Translations under genes and position numbers: made by a program
Origin: DASSUW01 sp963803335
Lineage (GTDB): Bacteria; Actinomycetota; Thermoleophilia; Solirubrobacterales; Solirubrobacteraceae
Direction of reading: 5' to 3'
DNA: 64,000 bases
Assembly (NCBI GenBank): GCA_963803335.1
Contig: CAWDME010000009.1
Coordinates: 248,001 to 312,000, forward strand
Notes under the pieces: model-generated
The model's database searches: none
The model's input: only the letters and a program-made list of their open reading frames with translations
What the model was told of the DNA's origin: nothing
Part shown: positions 49,225 to 57,087 of the stretch, one piece after another
Layout of the letters: each line of letters begins with the position of its first letter
Position numbering within the stretch: position 1 is the first letter of the stretch

Positions 49225-49297
49225 GGATGACTCCCCAGATTCGGATGGTCGGTTGGCATCCGGCCGCGTTGTGCGCAGCGGCCGGCAACCCCTTGCG

Positions 49298-50176
49298 TCA
49301 GGCAGGGTAGCGATCCGGGGTCAGGCCATCGTCCGCCGCGAGCACGATCTCCCCGCGCAATGCCGCGCGGACGCGCAGGAAGTCGGCCGCCGCGGCGACA
49401 TCGTGCACGCGTAGCACCTCCGCCCCTGCGTCAGCGCCGAAGGCGATCGCCGCCAGCGTCCCCGCCAGCCGCTCGCGCGGGCCGCGGCCGGTGATCGCGC
49501 CCACGAAGTCCTTGTTCGAGACCGCCCACAGGAGCGGCCGCCCGAGCGCGCGCAGCGGCTCGATCGCGCGCAGCGCGGCCACCGTCTGCGCGGGCGTCTT
49601 GGCGAAGTCGGGACCGGGATCGAGCAGCAGCTGCTCGGGCTGCACGCCCCGCGAAACAGCCACGTCCATTCGCTCGCGTAGGAACGCCGTCATGTCGCCC
49701 ACCACGTCCTCGTAGAACCCCGGCTCGAGCAGCGTCCCCTTCGGCTCCACGCGCGTGTGCATGACGACCAGCCCGGCGCCCGTGCGCGCGCATACGTCCG
49801 CGAGCGCGGGATCGCGCAGGCCCGAGACGTCGTTCACGAGCACGGCGCCCGCGGCGATCGCGGCCTCCGCGACGGCCGGCTTGTAGGTGTCGACCGAGAC
49901 GGCGGCGCCGCGCGCCGCGAGCTCCTCGATGACTCCCGCCACGCGCTCGATCTCCTCGTCGCCGCTCACCGCGGGGCGGTCGCCGCGCGCCGACTCGCCG
50001 CCCACGTCGAGCAGGTCCGCGCCCGCCTCGAGCAGCGCTGTACCGTGCGCGACACGCGCCGCGACGGTCGGGTGATCGCCGGCGTCCGAGAACGAGTCGG
50101 GCGTCGCATTGACGATGCCCATCAACAGGGGTCTGGACCCGATCTCGAGCGTCCGGTCTCGAAGCCGGAGCACCAT
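49298..50176 (-). CDS. folP: dihydropteroate synthase
   Basis: A 292-residue TIM-barrel enzyme joining p-aminobenzoate to the pterin pyrophosphate in folate synthesis. It shows MGIVNATPDSFSDAGDH, LLDVGGESARGDRPAVSGDE, VSVDTYKPAVAEAAI, VNDVSGLRDPALADV, LLDPGPDFAKTPAQTVAAL and SNKDFVGAITGRGPRERLAG. The usual SRK is SNK here but the lysine is kept. The start is ATG 50176. It is divergent from the MOSC gene, with 29 bases between starts, and upstream of the rho-like gene on the same strand (73-base gap with a GGCCGC hairpin). Confidence 0.95.
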   Translation of the reverse strand: MVLRLRDRTLEIGSRPLLMGIVNATPDSFSDAGDHPTVAARVAHGTALLEAGADLLDVGGESARGDRPAVSGDEEIERVAGVIEELAARGAAVSVDTYKPAVAEAAIAAGAVLVNDVSGLRDPALADVCARTGAGLVVMHTRVEPKGTLLEPGFYEDVVGDMTAFLRERMDVAVSRGVQPEQLLLDPGPDFAKTPAQTVAALRAIEPLRALGRPLLWAVSNKDFVGAITGRGPRERLAGTLAAIAFGADAGAEVLRVHDVAAAADFLRVRAALRGEIVLAADDGLTPDRYPA

Positions 50177-50205
50177 CGGCCGATCAGGCTAACGTGCGAC
50201 ATCCC

Positions 50206-50949
50206 ATGAACAGCGCGTTCGGCACGGTGGCGCAACTGTGGCGCTGGCCCGTCAAGTCGATGGCGGGCGAACGCGTGCAAGCGCTGCGCGTCGACGGTCG
50301 CGGCGCCGGCGGCGACCGCTCGCACGCCGTCCTGCACGAGCACAAGGGGCAGATCAAGCCGCTGACGGCGCGCGAGGCCCCGCGCCTGCTCGCCTGGCAG
50401 GCCCGCTACCCGTTCAATCACAACGGCGGGCTCGATCCGGCGCGGCCCCCGTTCGCGGTGGTGACCGCTCCCGACGGCCGCTCGTTCCGCTGGGGCGATC
50501 CCCGCCTGCGCCACGCGCTCATCGCCGACCTCGGCCGTCCCGTCGAGCTGCGGCGCGACATCCAGGGCATCCAGGACCTGCCGCGCACGCTGCTCGTCAC
50601 CAGCGAGGCGACGCTGCAGGCGCTCGGCAACGAGCTCCACGGCCCGGTCGACCTGCGCCGCTTCCGGCCCAACCTGCACCTGAACCTCGACGTGCCCGGC
50701 TGGGCCGAGCTCGACTGGGAGGGGCAGGACCTCGTCTTCGCGGGCGGCGTCCGGCTGCGGCTGCTGCACGCGTGCGAGCGCTGCGCGATCCCCACCCGGC
50801 ACCCCGACACGCAGATCAAGTGGCCGTACCTCCTGCGCCACCTGACGGACTCGCACGCGCAGTGCTTCGGCGTCAACGCCCGGGTCATCTCGGGCGGCCG
50901 GATCGCGGCGGGCGAGGGGGTCGAGCTGGTCCCGACTTCAGGTTTGTGA
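50206..50949 (+). CDS. MOSC domain protein
   Basis: A 247-residue protein with an N-terminal MOSC beta-barrel (GTVAQLWRWPVKSMAGERV) and a C-terminal MOSC domain containing the single conserved cysteine region HACERCAIPTRHPDTQ. MOSC proteins act in molybdenum-cofactor sulfuration or N-hydroxylated-compound reduction. The ATG at 50206 (MNSAFGTVAQ) is preferred over a GTG at 50194. Its partner reductase is not adjacent. Confidence 0.87.
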   Translation: MNSAFGTVAQLWRWPVKSMAGERVQALRVDGRGAGGDRSHAVLHEHKGQIKPLTAREAPRLLAWQARYPFNHNGGLDPARPPFAVVTAPDGRSFRWGDPRLRHALIADLGRPVELRRDIQGIQDLPRTLLVTSEATLQALGNELHGPVDLRRFRPNLHLNLDVPGWAELDWEGQDLVFAGGVRLRLLHACERCAIPTRHPDTQIKWPYLLRHLTDSHAQCFGVNARVISGGRIAAGEGVELVPTSGL

Positions 50950-50997
50950 CAAAGCGGTCGATAAGGACCTGCCGACGCCCCGGAATTGGAGGACACG

Positions 50998-51639
50998 TTG
51001 CTTCGCATCGACGAGACCTCCGGGACGCTGGTCGCCCCTCAGGCCGGCGGCCTCGTCACGGAGACCAGCCCTGAACGCGACGAGCTGCTGGCCTTGGTCG
51101 GCGCCTCGTGGACCGCGTTCGCACAGGAGCTGGGCATGCCCAATCTGCGCCTGGTCGCCACCGAGCCCGCTGCGGGCGTGGACCTGCTCGCGTTCGACGA
51201 GCAGTCCGGCCGCGCGGTCGTGCTCTACGTGACCGGTGAGACCGTCGAGTGGCAGATCAGCCGTGCGCTGGCCGCCGCCGCCGACGTCGCGAGCTGGGAC
51301 GCCGCTCGCCTCGCCGAGGTCTCGGAGACGCTCGAGGCCGTCGTGCCCGGCGACTCCCCGCAGCTCGTGCTCGTGGCCGGCGGCTACGACGCGCGCGCGG
51401 TCGCCACGCTCGAGTGGCTGAGCCGCCGCCACGGCGTCGAGGCCTCGTGCTTCAGCGTCTCGGTCCTGCGCTTCGGCAACGAGCGGCTGCTGTCCGTGCA
51501 CCGCGAGCCGCGCGACGGCCAGGCCGGCGACCCCGCCGCCCAGGTCCAGTGGATGCTCACCGGCAGCCAGCCGGCCCCGGCCGCCTCCGAGGCGCCCGCC
51601 GCGCAGGCCCTGGCGAGCGCCCCGCCGCCGAGCGCCTAA
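50998..51639 (+). CDS. unknown protein with a possible degenerate nuclease fold
   Basis: A 213-residue protein. A perfect GGAGG six bases before TTG 50998 fixes this start rather than TTG 50986. The core (LRLVATEPAAGVDLLAFDEQ, RAVVLYVTGETVEWQISRAL, AAAADVASWDAARLAEV) has the strand-strand-helix layout of NucS/DUF91-like PD-(D/E)xK proteins: the first acidic residue (VDLLAFD) is kept, but the E-x-K strand reads VLYVTG, so it would be inactive. It ends in a Pro/Ala-rich tail. The fold call is tentative. Confidence 0.6.
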   Translation: MLRIDETSGTLVAPQAGGLVTETSPERDELLALVGASWTAFAQELGMPNLRLVATEPAAGVDLLAFDEQSGRAVVLYVTGETVEWQISRALAAAADVASWDAARLAEVSETLEAVVPGDSPQLVLVAGGYDARAVATLEWLSRRHGVEASCFSVSVLRFGNERLLSVHREPRDGQAGDPAAQVQWMLTGSQPAPAASEAPAAQALASAPPPSA

Positions 51640-51701
51640 GTTCCGTCCCTCATCCGGGGTCCGTGTCTCTCGGAGCACGGACCCCGGTATGGGGACGATC
51701 C

Positions 51702-54275
51702 TCAGTTGGGCCGCAGCCGGGCGACCTGCGGGTCGTGGTCGGACTGCTGCGGGGTGAACTCCGCGTTCACATGCACCGAGTCGTACTCGGGCAGCGGGAA
51801 CAGCAGCGCCGGTGACACGAGGATGTGGTCGAGCGCCTGCGAGTTGCCCTCGAACACGTACGAGTAGCGCTCGTTCGGCGGCAGCAGGTAGTACAGGTCG
51901 AGCATCTGCAGGCCCTGCAGGATCTGCACGGTCTTGGAGAACTCGAAGTCGTTGAGATCCCCGAGCACGACGTAGTTCGACAGCGGGTTCGCGCGCTGGA
52001 TGTCCCGCGCGAAGTCGTTGACGATCGTGGCCTGGGCGTGCCGCTGCGTCTCGCTGACCCGCACGGTCGGCTGGCGGTGGCCGAACAGCGGGTCGTCGCC
52101 GCCCTTCGAGTTGAAGTGGTTGGCGACCACGATCAGCGACTTGCCCTTCCACTTGAACTCGCCGGCCAGCGGCTTGCGGCTGTCGTCGAACGCCGGATCG
52201 TTCGGCTGGATGCGGCCCGGGCTGAACGTCAGCTGCGGCCCACTCCGCGTCCGCACCACGGCCGTCGAGTTCGTCGACGTGCCGCCCGGCCGGTCGACGA
52301 ACGACAGCCCGCGGTCGGTCCGGTACAGGAAGCCCTGGCGGATGTTGCCGCCCGGCTGGCCGCCGTCCTGGTCGTTGACCGGGTCGATCTGCCGGAACTG
52401 GTAGGTCGGGCCGCCGGCCGCCTGGATCGCGGTGATCAGCAGGCCCCAGGTCACGCTCGCGTCGGTGACGCCGTTGTCCGTGGCGCCGGTGTTGTCCTGG
52501 ATCTCCTCGACGGCGACGACGTCCGGCGCCTTGAGGTTGTGGATCAGCGTGTCGGCGAGCCCGGCGAACTTCGCCGGCGGGTCGGTCGGCGCGAGGTTCT
52601 CGACGTTGAACGAGGCGATCTCCAGCTCGTTCGCCTTCGGCGTGTCGGTCGTCTCGCGCTGCAGGTTGCCAGTCGCCGTGATCGGCGCGGTCGGGTGGTA
52701 CATGTAGTTGCCGAAGTCGTAGTCCGCGACCGCCACGATCGGCCCGGTGAACTTGTCGCCGGTGTTGACGTCGGGCGCGTCGGTGACGATGAACCGCTCG
52801 GGATTGAAGTCATCCGGGCGCACGATCACGCCACCGCGCGGGGTGCGCGGACCGGCGTGGCGGCCGTCGTCACCGACGACCGACAGCTCGCCGAAGCTGT
52901 TGGTCGGGCCGGTCGCGACCGCGTTGTTGAGCTGGACGAGCATCCCTTCGAGGCTCTCGTGGAAGTCGATCCCGTCCTGCTGCGGATCGAACATCGGGTT
53001 CGTGTCCACGTCGCCCATCGAGTCGTTGTCGATGATGCGGTTCGGCGGGATGCGGCCGCCATCGCCGATCACAGTCGGCGCCGGGATCGGCGCCATGTCG
53101 CCGGGCGTGACCGTCGGCGACGCGATCTCGGTCACCGACAGGTTCGCGGCGGCGGCACGGAACTCCTGGATCCGGCCGCTCACGGTCACCGCCGTGCCGG
53201 CGGGCGGTCGCACCGCGTTCGCCCCGCTGCCCGTGAAGACGAAGATGCCCTCGGAGGTGCGAACGTCGCCGTCCGGCTGCGGGTCCTGCATGTAGAAGCC
53301 GTTGCTGACCGTGTCGGTGACGACGCCGGGGATGTCGCTCACTGACCGGTCCGCGTACGGCGAGATGTGCCGCGCGCCCTGGACGTCGTGGATGCGGAGG
53401 CCCGCCAGCGGGACCGTCGAGAAGCTGAAGCGGCGCGTGACGTCGTTGGCCGTCACACTGACCGTGCAGCGCTCGCCGCGCTCGAAGTCGGTCGTCGGGT
53501 TTAGCGTGTACTCGCTCGGGCCGCCGCTGAGCGCGAACGCGTGGTCGCCGCTGGCACCGCAGACGATGCTGAAGTCGTCGACGGTGAGGTCGACGGGCTG
53601 GCTGAGCGTGACGTGGATGTCGGTGTCGACGGGCACGTTCGTCGCCCCGTTCGGCGGATCCGTGGCGGCCAGCGACGGGCCGGCGTTGCGCGGATTCGGC
53701 GCGCCCGCCGTGAAGTCGGCGGAGTTGTTGTCGGTGTCGATGCTGCCGTCGCCCTTACGCAGGTCCGCCGTCGTGTTCGTCAGGAGCGGCGCCGGTGCGG
53801 TCTCCGAGTCGTTCGCGGCGCCGTAGCCCACGAAGTCGCGCACGTTCGGCGCGCCGTCGCAGTCGCCGGCGCACGGCAGGTTGGTGTTGTCGGTGACGAG
53901 CGCGACCTTGCCGGACGCTGCCGCCATGTCGATGCTGCCGCTCGCGTCGGGCTCGGGCAGGTTCGTGGTGCCGCCGGCACCAGCCCCTTCCTGCACCAGG
54001 TAATGGCGGCCGGCCGGGATCGTGCCCGAGAGGGCCGTCCTGTTCGTCCACGTCGTGCCGGCCGAGGACGCGTACTGCACGCTCCAGCCGTCGACCGAGA
54101 CCGGGCCGCTACCCCGGTTATACAGCTCGATGAAGTCGTTCTTGTAGGTCGCCCCGGTATTGCCGCCACCGCCATAGACCTGGCTGACGACGATGTCGGG
54201 AGACGCCGCGGAGGCGGGCGCCGCGAAGATGAGAGCGGCCACGACGGCCGAAAGCAGTACGCGCATGACGCGCAC
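51702..54275 (-). CDS. large secreted lamin-tail/endonuclease-exonuclease-phosphatase protein
   Basis: An 857-residue extracellular protein. A signal peptide (VVAALIFAAPASAAS) is followed by a lamin-tail domain (about 25-135; VVSQVYGGGGNTGATYKNDF, IELYNRGSGPVSVDGWSVQY), an Ig-like segment (about 200-300; LAATDPPNGATNVPVDTDIH), an OB-fold-like region (about 310-560) and a C-terminal EEP nuclease domain (EIASFNVENLAPTDPP, DVVAVEEIQDNTGATDNG, VVANHFNSKGGDDPLFGHR, NYVVLGDLNDFEFS, QALDHILVSPALL, QQSDHDPQVARL). The catalytic Asn, Glu, Asp and His motifs are present, so extracellular DNase activity is likely. It stands alone. Confidence 0.88.
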   Translation of the reverse strand: MRVMRVLLSAVVAALIFAAPASAASPDIVVSQVYGGGGNTGATYKNDFIELYNRGSGPVSVDGWSVQYASSAGTTWTNRTALSGTIPAGRHYLVQEGAGAGGTTNLPEPDASGSIDMAAASGKVALVTDNTNLPCAGDCDGAPNVRDFVGYGAANDSETAPAPLLTNTTADLRKGDGSIDTDNNSADFTAGAPNPRNAGPSLAATDPPNGATNVPVDTDIHVTLSQPVDLTVDDFSIVCGASGDHAFALSGGPSEYTLNPTTDFERGERCTVSVTANDVTRRFSFSTVPLAGLRIHDVQGARHISPYADRSVSDIPGVVTDTVSNGFYMQDPQPDGDVRTSEGIFVFTGSGANAVRPPAGTAVTVSGRIQEFRAAAANLSVTEIASPTVTPGDMAPIPAPTVIGDGGRIPPNRIIDNDSMGDVDTNPMFDPQQDGIDFHESLEGMLVQLNNAVATGPTNSFGELSVVGDDGRHAGPRTPRGGVIVRPDDFNPERFIVTDAPDVNTGDKFTGPIVAVADYDFGNYMYHPTAPITATGNLQRETTDTPKANELEIASFNVENLAPTDPPAKFAGLADTLIHNLKAPDVVAVEEIQDNTGATDNGVTDASVTWGLLITAIQAAGGPTYQFRQIDPVNDQDGGQPGGNIRQGFLYRTDRGLSFVDRPGGTSTNSTAVVRTRSGPQLTFSPGRIQPNDPAFDDSRKPLAGEFKWKGKSLIVVANHFNSKGGDDPLFGHRQPTVRVSETQRHAQATIVNDFARDIQRANPLSNYVVLGDLNDFEFSKTVQILQGLQMLDLYYLLPPNERYSYVFEGNSQALDHILVSPALLFPLPEYDSVHVNAEFTPQQSDHDPQVARLRPN

Positions 54276-54311
54276 CCTATCCCGCGCGACGGACCGTGAT
54301 TGTGAAGATCG

Positions 54312-55691
54312 TCAGAGAGCCTGCACCTCGGAGAGCACTTCGCCCACCGAGGCCTTCGCATCGCCGAACAGCAGCGCGGTCTTCTCGTTGTAGAAGAGCG
54401 GGTTGTCGATCCCCGCAAAGCCGCTGTTCATCGACCGCTTGAGGACGATCACCGAGCTCGCCTTGTCGACGTCGAGGATCGGCATGCCGTAGATCGGAGA
54501 GTCAGTCACCGTACGCGCCGCGGGGTTCGTGACGTCATTGGCGCCGATCACGAGCGCGACGTCGGTGCGCGGGAACTCCGGGTTGATGTCGTCCATCTCC
54601 TTGAGCTTGTCGTACGGCACGTCGGCCTCCGCGAGCAGGACGTTCATATGGCCCGGCATGCGCCCGGCGACCGGGTGGATGCCGTACAGGACCTCGACAC
54701 CGCGCCGTTCGAGCTCTGTCGCCAGGTCGGCGACCGTCCGCTGGGCCTGCGCGACCGCCATGCCGTAGCCGGGCACGACGACGACGAGCCGCGCGTACGA
54801 GAGCTGGATCGCGACATCGGACGCGCTCGTGGAGCGGACGGTGCCGCCGTCACTGCTCGCCGCCAGCGCCGGGCCGCCGGCACCGAGGCCGGCGAAGAAC
54901 ACGTTGCCGAGCGACCGGTTCATCGCGTCGGCCATCTGCTTGGTGAGGATCGAGCCGGACGCGCCGACGAGCATGCCGCCGACGATCAGCGCCGTGTTGT
55001 CGAGCGCGATGCCGGCCGCCGCCGCTGACAGGCCGGTGAACGCGTTCAGGGTCGAGATGACGACCGGCATGTCGGCGCCGCCGATCGGCAGCACCGCGAG
55101 GATCCCGAGCGCCCCGGCGGCGACGAGGATCAGCCAGAACAGCGCCTGCGAGTCCGACCCGGCCGCGATGACCACGGCCGCGCCGACCGCGATCAGCGCC
55201 AGGGCGGCGTTGACCGCCTTGGGGATCTTGAAGCCGCGCTTGAGCGTCTCCTGGAGCTTCAGGAACGCGATGTTCGAGCCCCAGAAGGAGATCGAGCCGA
55301 TGATCGCCGCGAAGAGGATCGGGATCAGCGACTCGAGCGGGAGGTCGCCGCCCGTCTCGCGGAACTCGACGAGGCTGATCAGCGCCACCGCGCCGCCGCC
55401 GACGCCGTTGAACAGCGCCACCATCTGCGGCATCGCGGTCATGTGCACGGTGCGCGCGGCGGGGATGCCGATCGCGGTGCCGATCGCGACGCCGACGACG
55501 ATCAGCAGCCAGTCGCCGATGTCGTCGTTGAGCAGCGTCGCGATGACCGCGATCGCCATGCCCGTCGCCGCCACCTGGTTGCCGCGCACCGCCGTCCGCG
55601 GGCCGCGCAGCATGTGCAGGCCGGCGATGAAGAAGCTGAAGGCGACGATGTAGAGCGCCGTGATCAGGTCATGACTTGAGATCGTCCCCAC
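54312..55691 (-). CDS. pntB: NAD(P) transhydrogenase beta subunit
   Basis: A 459-residue subunit with about eight membrane helices followed by the NADP(H)-binding domain III (VVVVPGYGMAVAQAQRTVAD, GIHPVAGRMPGHMNVLLAEA, VALVIGANDVTNPAARTVTD, VIVLKRSMNSGFAGIDNPLF, EKTALLFGDAK). It couples proton flow to hydride transfer between NADH and NADP. The GTG at 55691 overlaps the small alpha subunit by 23 bases and is the best start before the first helix (LITALYIVAFSFFIAGLHML). Confidence 0.94.
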   Translation of the reverse strand: MGTISSHDLITALYIVAFSFFIAGLHMLRGPRTAVRGNQVAATGMAIAVIATLLNDDIGDWLLIVVGVAIGTAIGIPAARTVHMTAMPQMVALFNGVGGGAVALISLVEFRETGGDLPLESLIPILFAAIIGSISFWGSNIAFLKLQETLKRGFKIPKAVNAALALIAVGAAVVIAAGSDSQALFWLILVAAGALGILAVLPIGGADMPVVISTLNAFTGLSAAAAGIALDNTALIVGGMLVGASGSILTKQMADAMNRSLGNVFFAGLGAGGPALAASSDGGTVRSTSASDVAIQLSYARLVVVVPGYGMAVAQAQRTVADLATELERRGVEVLYGIHPVAGRMPGHMNVLLAEADVPYDKLKEMDDINPEFPRTDVALVIGANDVTNPAARTVTDSPIYGMPILDVDKASSVIVLKRSMNSGFAGIDNPLFYNEKTALLFGDAKASVGEVLSEVQAL

Positions 55692-55977
55692 CCGCCCCCG
55701 GCTTCTTTCCCTTGAACATCCCGAGCATCCGGTCGGTGACCAGGAAGCCGCCGACGACGTTGATCGTGCCGAAGGCAATCGCGATCACCAGCAGCAGCTC
55801 GTTGAGGAACCCCTCGGCCGGCCCGATCAGCAGGATGCCGCCGAGCACGACGATCCCGTGGATCGCGTTGGTGCCGGACATCAGCGGCGTGTGCAGCGTG
55901 TTCGGCACCTTCGAGATCACCTCGAAGCCGACGAACGCAGCCAGGACGAGGATCGCCAGCTCGGTCAGCAGGTCCAT
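55669..55977 (-). CDS. pntAB: NAD(P) transhydrogenase alpha subunit part 2
   Basis: A 102-residue membrane subunit with three helices (LAILVLAAFVGFEVISKVPN, IHGIVVLGGILLIGP, LLVIAIAFGTINVVGGFLVT) and the conserved TPLMSGTNAIHG loop. In split transhydrogenases this is the proton-channel part of domain II. It overlaps pntAA by one base (TGATG) and pntB. Confidence 0.95.
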   Translation of the reverse strand: MDLLTELAILVLAAFVGFEVISKVPNTLHTPLMSGTNAIHGIVVLGGILLIGPAEGFLNELLLVIAIAFGTINVVGGFLVTDRMLGMFKGKKPGAGGDDLKS

Positions 55978-57065
55978 CAGCGCTCCACCCTCTCGCCGTC
56001 GCGCGCCACGCAGGCGCCCTTGATCACCTCGTCCTCCCAGTCCAGCTTCAGCGCGCCCTCGTCGCCGGTCATCAGCTCGATCAGCGACTGCACGTTGCGC
56101 GCGTACAGCTGCGACGCGTGCTGCGCCATCCGCGACGGCAGGTTCAGCGGCCCGGCGACGATCACGCCGCCGTCGGTCGTGAAGGTCTCCCCCGGCTTGG
56201 TCAGCTCGCAGTTGCCGCCGGCCTCGGCGGCGAGGTCGACGATCACGCTGCCGGGCCGCATCCCGTGCACGGCCTCGGCGGAGATCAGCTTCGGGGCCGG
56301 CCGCCCGGGCACGAGCGCGGTCGTGATGATCACGTCCGACTTGCCCATCTGCACGGTGAGCGCTTGTCGCTGGGCCTCCTGCTCTTCGGGCGTGAGCTCG
56401 CGGGCGTAGCCGCCGCTGCCCTCGGCATCGCCGATGCCCTCGACCTCGAAGAACTTCGCGCCGAGCGACTCGATCTGCTCCTTCACGGCGCTGCGGACGT
56501 CGAACGCGGTGACTACCGCGCCGAGCCGGCGCGCGGTGGCGATCGCCTGCAGCCCGGCGACGCCGGCGCCGAGCACGAGCACCTGCGCGGGCGGGATCGT
56601 GCCCGCGGCGGTCATCAGCATCGGCAGGAAGCGCGGCATCTCGCCGGCCGCGATGATCACCGACAGGTAGCCGGTGACCGTCGCCTGGCTCGAGAGCGCA
56701 TCCATGGACTGCGCGCGGCTGATGCGCGGGATCGATTCCATCGCGAATGCGGCCGCTCCAGTGTGCGCGATCGCACTGATGCCGTCGGCGTTGGTCAGCG
56801 GCGCCAGGAACCCGATCAGCACCTGATCCTTGCCCAGGTTGCCCGGGTCCTGGGGCGCGACGCGAGCGATGACCTCGGCGCCCCAGGGGTCGCCCAGCTC
56901 GGCGCCCGCGTTCTCGTACTCCTCGTCCGGCAAGTCGGCCAGAACGCCCGCCCCAGGCTCGATCACGACCTCGTGGCCGGCGCTCTTGAGGCGGCGCACG
57001 ACGTCCGGCACGAGCGCCACGCGGCGTTCGCCCTCGGCCGTTTCCTTGGGCACTCCGATCCTCAT
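55977..57065 (-). CDS. pntAA: NAD(P) transhydrogenase alpha subunit part 1
   Basis: A 362-residue NAD(H)-binding domain I. It begins MRIGVPKETAEGERRVALVP and has the Rossmann loop VLGAGVAGLQAIATARRLGA, AFDVRSAVKEQIESLGA, DVIITTALVPGRPAPKLI and VIVDLAAEAGGNCELT. First of pntAA-pntAB-pntB, it begins 22 bases after the cobalamin-operon gene on the same strand, so read-through from the riboswitch-controlled promoter is possible. Confidence 0.96.
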   Translation of the reverse strand: MRIGVPKETAEGERRVALVPDVVRRLKSAGHEVVIEPGAGVLADLPDEEYENAGAELGDPWGAEVIARVAPQDPGNLGKDQVLIGFLAPLTNADGISAIAHTGAAAFAMESIPRISRAQSMDALSSQATVTGYLSVIIAAGEMPRFLPMLMTAAGTIPPAQVLVLGAGVAGLQAIATARRLGAVVTAFDVRSAVKEQIESLGAKFFEVEGIGDAEGSGGYARELTPEEQEAQRQALTVQMGKSDVIITTALVPGRPAPKLISAEAVHGMRPGSVIVDLAAEAGGNCELTKPGETFTTDGGVIVAGPLNLPSRMAQHASQLYARNVQSLIELMTGDEGALKLDWEDEVIKGACVARDGERVER

Positions 57066-57087
57066 CGGGACGCGGACCGTATACGAG

